The position numbers and the translations under genes were made by a program. Below, piece after piece: positions 22,861-31,303 of a stretch of 32,993 bases of DNA; within the stretch, counting starts at the first letter, position 1, and each line of letters begins with the position of its first letter. Location of the stretch: assembly GCF_002872075.1 (NCBI RefSeq), contig NZ_PGGU01000025.1:1-32993 (forward strand), given 5' to 3'. The notes beneath the pieces are model-generated. The model had not been told where the DNA came from and did not search any database. It saw only the letters and a list, made by a program, of their open reading frames with translations. The DNA comes from Microbacterium aurantiacum. Its GTDB lineage: Bacteria > Actinomycetota > Actinomycetes > Actinomycetales > Microbacteriaceae.

Positions 22861-24144
22861 TCAGTTCCCGGCAGCCTTCGCCTGGAGCAGGGCGCGCTCG
22901 CGCTCGTTGCCTGCAAGACCCGCGGCGACCGCGAACTCGCTTCTCGCCTCCTCGGTCCTGCCCAGGCGCAACAGCAGTTCTCCGCGGGTGGCGGGAAGCA
23001 GGTGGTAGCCCCGCAGGGCTCCTGACTCCGCGAGGCGGTCGAGGATGCGCAGAGCGGATGCAGGACCTGTGGCCATCGCCACTGCCGCTGCCCGGTTCAA
23101 CTCCACCACCGGCGAGGGTGCGATGCGGCCCAGCGCCTCGTAGAGCACGACGATCCGCTCCCAGTCAGTCTCGTCGACGGATGCAGCCACGGCATGGCAC
23201 TCCGCGATCGCGGCCTGCAGCCCGTAGGGGCCGCGACCTCGGCCGAGGGCATCGGCCCGCGCGAGCGCGGCTCGCCCACGGGAGATGCGGCCTCGATCCC
23301 AGCGCCGCCGATCCTGATCCCCCAGCAGTACCGGGTTCCCCTGGGCATCCACCCGGGCGGCGAAGCGGGCTGCGGTGAGCTCCATGAGCGCAAGCAGGCT
23401 GTGCACATCACGCTCGCGCGGCATCAGCGCTGCCAGCACTCGCGTGAGCCGGATCGCCTCCTCGCTCAGTTCCGGCCGCATCCAGTCCGAGCCGCCGCTC
23501 GCTGTGTGCCCCTCGTTGAAGATCAGGTAGAGCACTCCGAGGATCGCGCCGAGCCGTTGCGGCTGCTCCTCGCGCGACGGCACCTCGAAGGGCACATTCG
23601 CGGCGGCGAGCGTCTTCTTCGCCCGCACGATGCGCTGCTGCACGGTGGCGGTCGGCACCAGGAAGGCCCGTGCGATCTCTTCACTCCCGAGACCGCCGAC
23701 GACCCGCAGGGTCAGGGCGACCTGGGCCTCTCGCGACAGCACCGGGTGGCAGGAGATGAAGATCAGTCGCAGTACGTCGTCGTCGACGGCATCCGGATCC
23801 CAGGGCAGCGCGTCCGTGGATTGCTCGCGTTCCAGGTCGTGGGCGATCACGGCCAGCCTGTCGTCCAGGCGCTCTCGTCGACGCCAGCCGTCGACCGCCT
23901 TCCGCTTCGCCACGGCGGTCAACCAGGCCGCGGCATTGCGTGGGACTCCCTCGACGGGCCATTGCCGCAACGCGTCGACCAGCGCCTCCTGCGCGAGGTC
24001 TTCGGCGACCCCGAAGTCGCCCACCATCCGCGTCAGGGTGCCGACGATCTTGGCCGACTCGATGCGCCAGACGGCCGCGACGGCGCGCTCCGCCGATTCG
24101 CGATCGGCGGAGCGCGTCACCGCGCCGTCAGATGCTGCAGTCAT
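22861..24144 (-). CDS. ECF42-type RNA polymerase sigma factor with C-terminal extension
   Basis: A 427-residue extracytoplasmic-function sigma factor, twice the usual ECF length. Sigma region 2 is at about 28-92 (MVGDFGVAEDLAQEALVDAL, AAAWLTAVAKRKAVDGWRRR) and region 4 at about 134-180 (REAQVALTLRVVGGLGSEEI, VPTATVQQRIVRAKKTL). Residues 190-427 form a helical TPR-like domain (DUF6596 type) including LGVLYLIFNEGH and GPYGLQAAIAECHA. This architecture and the adjacent DGPF protein define group ECF42, where the C-terminal domain replaces an anti-sigma factor in control. The ATG comes 1 base after the stop of the DGPF gene, so translation is coupled. The upstream promoter fits the ECF42 consensus, implying autoregulation. 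Confidence 0.93.
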   Translation of the reverse strand: MTAASDGAVTRSADRESAERAVAAVWRIESAKIVGTLTRMVGDFGVAEDLAQEALVDALRQWPVEGVPRNAAAWLTAVAKRKAVDGWRRRERLDDRLAVIAHDLEREQSTDALPWDPDAVDDDVLRLIFISCHPVLSREAQVALTLRVVGGLGSEEIARAFLVPTATVQQRIVRAKKTLAAANVPFEVPSREEQPQRLGAILGVLYLIFNEGHTASGGSDWMRPELSEEAIRLTRVLAALMPRERDVHSLLALMELTAARFAARVDAQGNPVLLGDQDRRRWDRGRISRGRAALARADALGRGRGPYGLQAAIAECHAVAASVDETDWERIVVLYEALGRIAPSPVVELNRAAAVAMATGPASALRILDRLAESGALRGYHLLPATRGELLLRLGRTEEARSEFAVAAGLAGNERERALLQAKAAGN

Positions 24145-24145
24145 C

Positions 24146-24571
24146 TCACTGCTGGGCGCGCTGCGCCTGCTCCTCGCGCCAGCCCTCTTCCTTCTGGATC
24201 CACTCGTTGTCGGCCGAGAAGTCGTCGAACTCGGTCACTCGGCGGACCTCCAGGAACGAACCGGGGCCGAGCGGCGCGCGTCCGGCCCATTCGGCTGCTT
24301 CCTCTCGCGATGAGACCTCGATGATCCAGAAGCCGTTGAACAGCTCCTTCGTCTCTCCGTAGGGGCCGTCGGTGATCAGCGGCGCCTCCGCGCTGAAGTC
24401 GACGACGAATCCTTCCGAGGCGTCGGTGAGTCCTTCGCCGGCGAGAAGCACGCCCGCCTTCATCATCGACTCGTTGTACTTGCCCATGGCCTCGATGACC
24501 TCCTCGAACGGAGTGTTCTCGTAGGCCTTCACAGCCTCGTCGGTCGCGCGCATGATGAGCATGAACTTCAT
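24146..24571 (-). CDS. YCII/DGPF domain protein, ECF42 partner
   Basis: A 141-residue protein of the YCII family. The hallmark DGPYGETKE is at residues 68-76, following the strand that begins KFMLIMRAT. Family members have a ferredoxin-like fold with a conserved His-Asp pair in enzymatic relatives; DGPF proteins are the conserved genomic partner and regulon member of ECF42 sigma factors, with no proven reaction. GGAG lies 6 bases before the ATG. It is the first gene of the pair and reads through into the sigma gene. The last residues (EEGWREEQAQRAQQ) are a charged helix. Confidence 0.92.
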   Translation of the reverse strand: MKFMLIMRATDEAVKAYENTPFEEVIEAMGKYNESMMKAGVLLAGEGLTDASEGFVVDFSAEAPLITDGPYGETKELFNGFWIIEVSSREEAAEWAGRAPLGPGSFLEVRRVTEFDDFSADNEWIQKEEGWREEQAQRAQQ

Positions 24572-24590
24572 GATGATCTCCTTGTGTCCG

Positions 24591-24606
24591 GGGTCGTTTT
24601 CGACCC
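24591..24606 (-). other. Small hairpin in the DGPF leader
   Basis: GGGTCG, a four-base loop and CGACCC form a 6-bp stem between the promoter and the ribosome site of the DGPF gene. It could modulate translation or protect the 5' end of the mRNA. Confidence 0.35.
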
Positions 24607-24619
24607 TCTCATTGAAGAC

Positions 24620-24646
24620 GTCGAACGAGAAGACCCTGGATCGACA
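24620..24646 (-). promoter_or_regulatory. Predicted ECF42-dependent promoter
   Basis: Reading the minus strand, TGTCGA (24646-24641) is separated by 17 bp from CGAC (24623-24620). This matches the promoter described for ECF42 sigma factors in Streptomyces, TGTCGA at -35 and CGA/TC at -10. It lies about 50-75 bp upstream of the DGPF start codon. The sigma factor probably drives its own operon from here. Confidence 0.7.
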
Positions 24647-24685
24647 TCGGGAGAGAAAAAGTTCCGGATCGTCGTCGCGCAGGGC

Positions 24686-26098
24686 TCAGCGCCGCGCAGG
24701 CGCCTCGAGCACGTCGCGCGCGACGCCGGCGAGAGCATCCATCGCGGCCTCGGGGCTCCACGCGGCCGCCGCTGTGCCCGTCTGATCGTGCAGCCGCTCC
24801 CAGGTCGCCGGGTCGGAGAGCAATCCGCGCAGGGCCGTCGCGAGAGCATCCTCATCGCCGTCCGGCACGAGCACTCCCCCGCCCGCACCCAGGATGTCGC
24901 CCGGACCGTAGCGCACGTCGTACGACACGGCCGGGCTGCCGTGAGCGAGAGCCTCCACGATCGACAGTCCCTGGCCCTCGAACGCCGTTGCGGTGAGCAC
25001 CACCGAGGCGCGATCCAGTGCCGGGGCCGGATCCGCGGCGAAGCCCGCCAGGTGCACCCGCTCCCCGGCGTCGAGCTCCTCGATCAGCTGCTGCAGCCGC
25101 ATGCGCTCTGGCCCATCGCCCCAGATCTCGAGCCGCGTCTGCGGCACGTCAGCGCGCAGGAACGCACGGATCGCGTGATCGACCCGTTTCCCCGCCGCCA
25201 GGCGCCCGAGCACGACGACGAGTCCCGGCACGCGCTCCGCGACCGGTGACCGTGGAGCCCGCACGCCGTTCGGAACGACGTGGTGCGTGGCCGCGCCCTC
25301 GAAACGGCGCACGACATCGTCGCGTTGAGTGGGTGTCGGCCATACGACGGCGTCGAATCGCTCCGCGATCGCGAACCAGCGCGACCAGAGTGCGTTCAGC
25401 GGCGCATCGGGCGTGTAGGGCGGCTCGACGTGCATCGTGTGGATCGTGTGGATGATCCGCACACGTGGAACAGCCCAATCCGCGATCAGCTCGCCGATCT
25501 GGCGCGACTCGCAGATGACGACGATGGGGCGGTCGCCCAGTGAGGCCGCGACATGATCCAGCCAGGCCCGGTAGAGGCCGCGGAATCCCGTCAGGCCGCC
25601 GGCGATCTCTCCGGCCGCGTCGTAGACGAGCACGCTCTCGTCGGTCAGATGCCAGTCGGGGTCACCCGCGATGACCGGCAGCGCCGCGAATGGGCGCTGC
25701 TCGGCATCGAGGAGCACCCGGTACTCCCGATCGGTCCGGGCCCGCGCTCCCTGCTCGGCAGTCGCGAGCAGCCATTCCGCCGCGCCGCCCTCCGGCGCCC
25801 TGGCCTCGTCGAACAGATTGCGCATCCGCTTCACGTCCGCGAGCGCGCCACGTTCGGCGAACGCCTCACGGTGCTCCGCGTGCGCCTCAGCGGCGCCGGG
25901 GTCGAACGTCAGCAGCTGCGGTCCGCGGCCGTCGGCGACACCGGCTTCCGCCATCTGCTTCGCACGCGCGAGCGTCGCGATCGTGTAGCCGCCGTCGAGG
26001 TCGGGAATGAGCCGGCTGGACAGCACGAGATACTCGGCGTCCGGGAAGACCGAGGACGCCGAGGCAGAGGACGTTGCAACGTCCTCCTCTACTCCCAC
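24686..26098 (-). CDS. Family 4 glycosyltransferase, TagE/TarM-like
   Basis: A protein of about 470 residues with a GT-B fold. The C-terminal nucleotide-sugar domain has [38 protein letters not shown] and the EX7E pair E374/E382 in [10 protein letters not shown], followed by [12 protein letters not shown], a form common in poly(glycerol-phosphate)/teichoic-acid glucosyltransferases. The N-terminal half starts [20 protein letters not shown] and includes [10 protein letters not shown]. It probably glycosylates a wall polymer or surface protein at the cytoplasmic face; acceptor and sugar are unknown. The start is uncertain: GTG at 26098 overlaps the guaA stop by 10 bp, while a GTG at 26026 is an alternative. 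A palindrome at 26067-26086 contains the only good ribosome site, AGGAGG, with no in-frame ATG, GTG or TTG at normal spacing. Confidence 0.8.
   Translation of the reverse strand: MGVEEDVATSSASASSVFPDAEYLVLSSRLIPDLDGGYTIATLARAKQMAEAGVADGRGPQLLTFDPGAAEAHAEHREAFAERGALADVKRMRNLFDEARAPEGGAAEWLLATAEQGARARTDREYRVLLDAEQRPFAALPVIAGDPDWHLTDESVLVYDAAGEIAGGLTGFRGLYRAWLDHVAASLGDRPIVVICESRQIGELIADWAVPRVRIIHTIHTMHVEPPYTPDAPLNALWSRWFAIAERFDAVVWPTPTQRDDVVRRFEGAATHHVVPNGVRAPRSPVAERVPGLVVVLGRLAAGKRVDHAIRAFLRADVPQTRLEIWGDGPERMRLQQLIEELDAGERVHLAGFAADPAPALDRASVVLTATAFEGQGLSIVEALAHGSPAVSYDVRYGPGDILGAGGGVLVPDGDEDALATALRGLLSDPATWERLHDQTGTAAAAWSPEAAMDALAGVARDVLEAPARR
26067..26086 (-). other. 20-bp perfect palindrome at the guaA / glycosyltransferase junction
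   Basis: GAGGACGTTGCAACGTCCTC is perfectly self-complementary and begins 2 bp after the guaA stop codon. In the mRNA it forms a hairpin with a TGCA loop that ties up the AGGAGG sequence. It may be a weak terminator or attenuator after guaA, or a switch on glycosyltransferase translation. Confidence 0.55.
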
Positions 26099-27675
26099 TC
26101 GATGGTCCCCGGCGGCTTGGAGGTCACATCGAGGACGACGCGGTTGACGTCGCGCACTCCGTTGGTGATGCGGTTCGAGATCTTCGCGAGGACGTCGTAC
26201 GGCAGGCGGGTCCAGTCCGCCGTCATCGCGTCCTCGCTGGAGACGGGGCGCAGCACGATCGGATGCCCGTAGGTGCGGCCGTCGCCCTGCACGCCCACCG
26301 AGCGCACATCGGCGAGGAGCACGACGGGGCACTGCCAGATCGTCTGGTCGAGTCCTGCCTTGGTCAGTTCCTCGCGGGCGATGGCGTCGGCCTCGCGCAG
26401 GATCTCCAGGCGATCGCGGGTGACCTCGCCGATGATGCGGATGCCGAGGCCGGGGCCGGGGAACGGCTGGCGTCCGACGATCGCCTCGGGGATGCCGAGC
26501 TCGCGGCCGATCGCGCGGACCTCGTCCTTGAAGAGGGCTCGCAGCGGCTCGATCAGTTCGAAGTCGAGGTCGTCCGGCAGGCCGCCGACGTTGTGGTGCG
26601 ACTTGATGTTGGCTGTGCCGCTGCCGCCACCGGACTCCACCACGTCGGGGTAGAGCGTGCCCTGCACGAGGAACTTGATCGGGGCGCCGCCGGTCTGGCG
26701 GGCCTCCTCGACGAGGTCGAGCTGCACCTTCTCGAAGGCGCGGATGAACTCGCGCCCGATGATCTTGCGCTTCTCCTCGGGGTCGGTGACGCCTTCGAGG
26801 TGGCCGAGGAAGGTGTCCTCCGCGTCGACCGTGATCAGACGCACGCCGGTGGATTCGACGTAGTCCTTCTCGACCTGCTCGCGCTCGCCCTTGCGGAGGA
26901 GCCCGTGGTCGACGAACACGGCGGTGAGCTGGTCGCCGATCGCCTTGTGCACGAGAGCCGTCGACACGGCGGAGTCGACTCCGCCGGACAGGGCCGAGAT
27001 GACGCGGGCGTCGCCGACCTGCGCACGGATGCGCTCGACCTGTTCGGCGATGACGTTGTCGCTGTTCCAGTCTGATGCGAGGCCCGCCCCCTTGTGCAGG
27101 AAGTTCTCGATCACGCGCTGGCCGTGGTCGGAGTGCTTGACCTCGGGGTGCCACTGCACCCCGTAGAAGCTGCGCTCCTCGTTCGCGAACGCTGCCACCT
27201 TGGTGGCATCCGTCGTCGCGAGAACCTCGAAGCCTTCGGGCGCGCGGGCGACCTGGTCGCCGTGGCTCATCCACACGTTCTGCTCGGCCGGCTGGCCGCC
27301 GAGCAGCATGCCGCCGTCGCCGACGAGGACGGCATCCGTCGCCCCGTACTCGCGGAGCCCTGTGTTCGCGACCTCGCCACCGAGGGTCTGAGCCATGTAC
27401 TGGAAGCCGTAGCAGATGCCGAGCGTGGGCACGCCGAGGTCGAAGACCGCCGGGTCCAGGCGCGGGGCGCCGTCTTCGTAGACCGAGGAGGGACCACCCG
27501 AGAGGATGATCGCGACCGGGTTCTTGGCGGCGATCTCGGCGGCCGTGGCCGTGTGCGGCACGATCTCGCTGTACACGCCCGCTTCGCGGACACGACGCGC
27601 GATCAGCTGCGCGTACTGTGCGCCGAAGTCGACGACGAGCGCGGGGCGCTGCTGGGTCTCGGACTGTTCGGTCAA
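26089..27675 (-). CDS. guaA: GMP synthase (glutamine-hydrolysing)
   Basis: A 528-residue enzyme that converts XMP to GMP with ATP and glutamine in purine synthesis. The N-terminal glutamine amidotransferase has its nucleophile C88 in [15 protein letters not shown] and the partners H174 and E176 in [10 protein letters not shown]. The ATP pyrophosphatase P-loop is SGGVDSAV (228-235), and the C-terminal dimer domain ends [11 protein letters not shown], the normal family end. The start is TTG at 27675, preceded by GGAAGG; it overlaps the stop of the DUF3817 gene as TTGA, so the two are translationally coupled. Confidence 0.97.
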   Translation of the reverse strand: MTEQSETQQRPALVVDFGAQYAQLIARRVREAGVYSEIVPHTATAAEIAAKNPVAIILSGGPSSVYEDGAPRLDPAVFDLGVPTLGICYGFQYMAQTLGGEVANTGLREYGATDAVLVGDGGMLLGGQPAEQNVWMSHGDQVARAPEGFEVLATTDATKVAAFANEERSFYGVQWHPEVKHSDHGQRVIENFLHKGAGLASDWNSDNVIAEQVERIRAQVGDARVISALSGGVDSAVSTALVHKAIGDQLTAVFVDHGLLRKGEREQVEKDYVESTGVRLITVDAEDTFLGHLEGVTDPEEKRKIIGREFIRAFEKVQLDLVEEARQTGGAPIKFLVQGTLYPDVVESGGGSGTANIKSHHNVGGLPDDLDFELIEPLRALFKDEVRAIGRELGIPEAIVGRQPFPGPGLGIRIIGEVTRDRLEILREADAIAREELTKAGLDQTIWQCPVVLLADVRSVGVQGDGRTYGHPIVLRPVSSEDAMTADWTRLPYDVLAKISNRITNGVRDVNRVVLDVTSKPPGTIEWE

Positions 27676-28142
27676 CGGACACCTTCCGGGGCGGGGGCGG
27701 GGGCCTCGGCGGCCTCCCTTTTTGCGAGGTAGGACTTCACGTCGCGGGCGACGATGGTCTCCATGATGAACGAGAGCAGCGGGATGACGCCGCCGAGCGC
27801 CAGAAGCGCCAGGCGCAGCAGCTGCCAGCGCATCAGGCTCCACATGCGGAAGCAGGCGAAGAGGTAGACGACGTAGAACCAGCCGTGGGCGACGAGGATG
27901 CCGAGCGACAGGTTGAAGCCGTCACCGGTGGACTCGAGTCCCTCCGGGCCTTCGACGACCGGCGCGAACCACAGCGGGCCGCCGGATCCGCCCGCGAAGA
28001 GCTCGAGGTGGATCGGCGTGTACTTGAGCACCATCTCGGCGACCAGCAGGAGCAGCATGACTCCGGTGATGATCGACGCGGCCTGGTAGAACTTCAGCGC
28101 ACCGCGGATCGCCGGAAAGCTGGCGACTTTCGGTTCGGGCAT
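27672..28142 (-). CDS. DUF3817 integral membrane protein
   Basis: A 156-residue protein with three to four transmembrane helices: about 16-40 ([20 protein letters not shown]), 76-100 ([20 protein letters not shown]) and 103-130 ([20 protein letters not shown]). Conserved VAHGWFY and the FIMETIVAR end are typical of DUF3817. The function is unknown, but it sits directly ahead of guaA in many actinobacteria. It carries the operon's promoter: TAGACT, 6 bases, ATG. The C-terminal [12 protein letters not shown] tail is disordered. Confidence 0.88.
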   Translation of the reverse strand: MPEPKVASFPAIRGALKFYQAASIITGVMLLLLVAEMVLKYTPIHLELFAGGSGGPLWFAPVVEGPEGLESTGDGFNLSLGILVAHGWFYVVYLFACFRMWSLMRWQLLRLALLALGGVIPLLSFIMETIVARDVKSYLAKREAAEAPAPAPEGVR

Positions 28143-28154
28143 GGCTCCAGTCTA
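28143..28154 (-). promoter_or_regulatory. Leaderless-type promoter of the DUF3817-guaA-glycosyltransferase operon
   Basis: On the minus strand TAGACT (28154-28149) is followed by GGAGCC and the ATG at 28142. The same GGAGCC-ATG follows CAGGAT before ligC. Confidence 0.5.
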
Positions 28155-28193
28155 GCCGCCGCCGTCGGCCGCCTGACGCCCGGGAGATCCGCC

Positions 28194-29171
28194 TCAGGGC
28201 CTGGGCGGACGAGCGACCAGAAGCTCCCCGTCGCCGCGCACGATGAGCTCTCCGGCCGCGGCGGGGGTGAGCAGAGTCGCACCGGCGGGAAAGGACCGAT
28301 CCGCGATCTCCACTTCACCCCGGGTGATGACCGTGATCGAGAAACCCGGCTCCAGCAGCGCCGTCCCGGTGACGGGAAGGCGCTCCAGACGGAAGTATTC
28401 ATCGGCGTCTCGCGGGAAGACCGAACCGGAGCCGGGAGCCGGTCGCACGAGACGCTCGAGTTCGGCCGCACTGCGTCCGCTCCTCTGCACCGCGGCGAGC
28501 GCGACGTCGAAACCCAGGCCGAGATGGCCGGCCCTCGGCCCGTCCAGCTCGAATCCCTCCCATTCCAGCAGGATGGAGAGGTCTTCCGGCTGCTGCAGCT
28601 CGAGCAGCAGGACCCCGGCACCGATGGCATGCAGCTCGCCGGGTGGCACCCAGACGACATCGCCGGGAGCGACCTCCACCTCGTGCAGCAGGGCGAGCAG
28701 AGCATCCACCTGCTGCGACCGCACGAGTGCGGCGAGGTCCTCGGCGTCGATATCGCGTCGGAGCCCCACATGGACCGTTCCGCCTTCCAGGATGTACCAG
28801 GCCTCGGCCTTGCCGTGGGCGGTCCCGAGGTGCGTGGCGGCGAAGCCGTCGTCCGGATGCGCGTGCACCGGAAGCCGCTGCCCGGCATCCAGCAGCTTCA
28901 CGAGCAGCCGGGTGTCGGCTCCCCACCGCTCGGCGTGCGCGGTGCCGAGCCAGTGAACCGGATCCCTGATGACGGCGTCTCTGAGCAGTGAACCGTCGGA
29001 GAGCCGGGTGAGCCCGCGATCCGTTTCTCCGCGAACCGTCGTCGTCGACCCGATCCAGTCCTCCGGCTCCCTCTCCCCCGATGCCCCTTCGCCGCGGAAC
29101 GCGCTGATCCTCGCTCCTCCGCGATAGAAGCGCTCCGGCGGGCGGTTGGAAGGCAGCCGGATCGGCCTCAC
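28194..29171 (-). CDS. manA: Class I mannose-6-phosphate isomerase
   Basis: A 325-residue zinc enzyme of the type I phosphomannose isomerase family (cupin fold), which interconverts mannose-6-phosphate and fructose-6-phosphate. Expected zinc ligands are H103 and H105 in LPVHAHPDD, E123 in KAEAWYIL and H181 in PPGELHAIG. It is shorter than E. coli ManA (about 390), as in Gram-positive class I enzymes. The start is GTG at 29171, overlapping the kinase stop as GTGA, so translation is coupled. It is the last gene of the sugar operon. A related cupin isomerase acting on another phospho-sugar is possible. Confidence 0.85.
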   Translation of the reverse strand: MRPIRLPSNRPPERFYRGGARISAFRGEGASGEREPEDWIGSTTTVRGETDRGLTRLSDGSLLRDAVIRDPVHWLGTAHAERWGADTRLLVKLLDAGQRLPVHAHPDDGFAATHLGTAHGKAEAWYILEGGTVHVGLRRDIDAEDLAALVRSQQVDALLALLHEVEVAPGDVVWVPPGELHAIGAGVLLLELQQPEDLSILLEWEGFELDGPRAGHLGLGFDVALAAVQRSGRSAAELERLVRPAPGSGSVFPRDADEYFRLERLPVTGTALLEPGFSITVITRGEVEIADRSFPAGATLLTPAAAGELIVRGDGELLVARPPRP

Positions 29172-30376
29172 GACCGGGCGCCCTCTCGATTGCAGACGAA
29201 GAGGAAGCCGCCGACGAAGCTGTCGCCGAGGCCGACCGTCGTCGGCGAATCGACGTCGAGCGCGAACCCCGCCACCCCGGCGATGTCGTCACGGCACTCC
29301 TCGATCGCGGCGATCACAGCCGCGCCGCCGGCATGCCGCCGCATCGCCGCGGTGTCGTCGACGTCGCCCGCTGTGAACCCGTCTCCGAGCCGGTACCGGG
29401 TCGCCGCAACACGGACGGCACTCTCGAGTGCGTCCCGGTGCGTCCCCGCCTGGGGGCCGATGGCGATCGCCCAGTAGCGGGTGTGCACGACGAGCGCGGG
29501 CACGGGGATCTTCGCGGCGACCTCGTCGAGAGCCTCGACGATCGAGCCGGCGTCGAGCAGGTTCACGGCGCGCCCGCAGTACTCCTGCAGCTCGTCCTCG
29601 TTCATGCTGTAGACGTCGATCCTCGGGAGCAGTCGCCTGCGCACCGTCTCCGCGAAGTCGCGCACATAGAAACCTGCGTCCTCGTAGAAGACGAGCGCGT
29701 CATCGGGAAGGCTGCCCATGGCCCGCTCCAGCTCAGCCAGCCGCCGCTCGAGCAGCTCATGGTCCTGCATGGTGTTGAAGCCGGAGATGAGGAAGGCCGC
29801 GGCGCCCGCAAGAGCGTCCGGCAGTTCGTCTGCGATCGCCATCTCCCGGTTGGGAGGGTCGTTCGCGAAGATCAGGCGGTTCGCGGACGGAGAGACGACC
29901 TCTCCGTCCAGCATCCGGGCACGGGCCCCGGCCGGGTACTGGATGATCAGGTGCGGGTCGAGCGTGTCGCGCACTGCCGACGAGACATGGGAGATCGACG
30001 GCGGCAGCAGCCGGCGCACGTTCTCGTCGATGCTCACGAGATGCTGGATGCTCGGGATGCCGAGGCGATCGAGTGCGAGCCCGGCGCGCACGCCCGTACC
30101 GCCCAGCGTGACGTCGTAGTCGAAATGAGAGACGAAGCGCTCGATGACCTCCGACGAGGCCACGAAGCGCTCGGCGCCGCTGCCGGATGCCACGAAGGCG
30201 ATGATCGCCACGAGGAGCGAACGCTCATCGATGATCGGCGCCGTGGTCGTCAGCTCGTGCCTGCGCACCCGGTGCTCCAGGGCGAGCCGCTCGAGCACGG
30301 CAGTGTCCCACCGCAGCTCGTAGTCGACGGTGCCGCCCAGTCCGAGAACGAGATGTCTGTCCACGTCGCCGATCAT
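29168..30376 (-). CDS. Kinase of the ADP-dependent phosphofructokinase/glucokinase family
   Basis: A 402-residue ribokinase-like protein. The C-terminal catalytic motif VGLGDSFVGG (381-390, with D385 as expected base) is of the ribokinase-superfamily type. The overall pattern fits the ADP-dependent glucokinase/phosphofructokinase family (PF04587): DYDVTLGGTGVRAGLALDRL at 86-105, YSMNEDEL (256-263) and VVHTRYWAIAIG (296-307). Known members use ADP instead of ATP and are best known from archaea and eukaryotes. Here it lies between an aldolase and a mannose-6-phosphate isomerase, so fructose-6-phosphate or a related hexose phosphate is the likely substrate. AGGAGG directly abuts the ATG at 30376; a GTG four codons later may be the true start. 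Phosphate donor and substrate need testing. Confidence 0.75.
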   Translation of the reverse strand: MIGDVDRHLVLGLGGTVDYELRWDTAVLERLALEHRVRRHELTTTAPIIDERSLLVAIIAFVASGSGAERFVASSEVIERFVSHFDYDVTLGGTGVRAGLALDRLGIPSIQHLVSIDENVRRLLPPSISHVSSAVRDTLDPHLIIQYPAGARARMLDGEVVSPSANRLIFANDPPNREMAIADELPDALAGAAAFLISGFNTMQDHELLERRLAELERAMGSLPDDALVFYEDAGFYVRDFAETVRRRLLPRIDVYSMNEDELQEYCGRAVNLLDAGSIVEALDEVAAKIPVPALVVHTRYWAIAIGPQAGTHRDALESAVRVAATRYRLGDGFTAGDVDDTAAMRRHAGGAAVIAAIEECRDDIAGVAGFALDVDSPTTVGLGDSFVGGFLFVCNREGARS

Positions 30377-30393
30377 CCTCCTGTTCCCGGGGA

Positions 30394-31257
30394 TCAGTAC
30401 AGCTCGGCCTTGCCGTCTGCGCCGAAGAGCCGGATCTTCTCCGCAGCAGTGACCTTCATCGCGGCGACGGACCCGGGCTGGATCGCGTTCGGCTCGCGCA
30501 GACGCTCATCGGTGCCGAGGATCTCTCGCATGCGGTTGTGGTACGAGACCTTGATGTCGCTGGAGATGTTGATCTTGTTGATGCCGAGGCTCACCGCACG
30601 GCTCAGTTCGCTGTCGGGGTTGCTGGACCCGCCGTGCAGCACCAGCGGGATGCCGACGGCCGCCTTGATCTGCTCGAGCAGGTCGTGACGCAGTTCGGGG
30701 TTCTTCTCCACCGGGTAGAGGCCGTGAGACGTCCCGATCGCGATGGCGAGGCTGTCGACGCCGGTCTCCTCCACGAAGCGCACCGCGTCGGCAGGATCCG
30801 TGTAGATGATCTCGGCTGCTCCGGACTCGCCGTAGCTGTCGTTCGCGCCGATCGTGCCGAGTTCGCCCTCGACCTGGATGCCGACGGCGTGCGCGGCCTC
30901 GACGACCTTGCGGGTCAATGCGACGTTCTCGTCGAACGGCAGCAGCGAGGCGTCGATCATCACCGAGGTGAATCCGGCCTTGATGGCCTCGATGATCTGC
31001 TCGTAGGTGCCGCCGTGGTCCCAGTGGATCGCGACGGGAACGCTCGCCCGGTGCGCGCGGGCGTGCATCGCGGGGATGAGGTCGGTCGTGATGTGGGAGA
31101 CCTCATCAGGGTGGATCGCGATGATGACCGGTGCGGACAGTTCCTCGCTGATGTCGATGATGCCGTTGAACATCGCCCAGTCGCTGATGTTGAAGGCGGG
31201 GATCGCGAAGTTATGCGCGTTCGCGACGTCGAGGATGGATTTGCCGGTGTAGAGCAC
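30394..31257 (-). CDS. Class II ketose-bisphosphate aldolase
   Basis: A 287-residue zinc-dependent aldolase of the fructose-/tagatose-bisphosphate family (FbaA/GatY/KbaY). D80 is the likely catalytic acid and H81 a zinc ligand in IHWDHGGTYE; the others are H178 in GTSHGLYP and H208 in VLHGGSS. GELGTIG (131-137) and NKINISSD (227-234) match the phosphate and substrate loops. Products would be dihydroxyacetone phosphate and an aldehyde. Whether it prefers fructose- or tagatose-bisphosphate cannot be read from the sequence. The start is GTG at 31257 with GGAG 8 bases upstream. It is followed 17 bp later by the kinase gene. Confidence 0.9.
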   Translation of the reverse strand: MLYTGKSILDVANAHNFAIPAFNISDWAMFNGIIDISEELSAPVIIAIHPDEVSHITTDLIPAMHARAHRASVPVAIHWDHGGTYEQIIEAIKAGFTSVMIDASLLPFDENVALTRKVVEAAHAVGIQVEGELGTIGANDSYGESGAAEIIYTDPADAVRFVEETGVDSLAIAIGTSHGLYPVEKNPELRHDLLEQIKAAVGIPLVLHGGSSNPDSELSRAVSLGINKINISSDIKVSYHNRMREILGTDERLREPNAIQPGSVAAMKVTAAEKIRLFGADGKAELY

Positions 31258-31303
31258 GTGATTTCTCCTGTTTCGTGATGGTCGATGTCTGGGGTGACGG
31301 ATG

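Noticed and set aside
26099..27682. Extension of the glycosyltransferase frame upstream through guaA to give a 998-residue protein
   Set aside because: The added part is an Arg/Pro-rich out-of-frame reading of guaA with no domain content; homology begins near YLVLSSRL.
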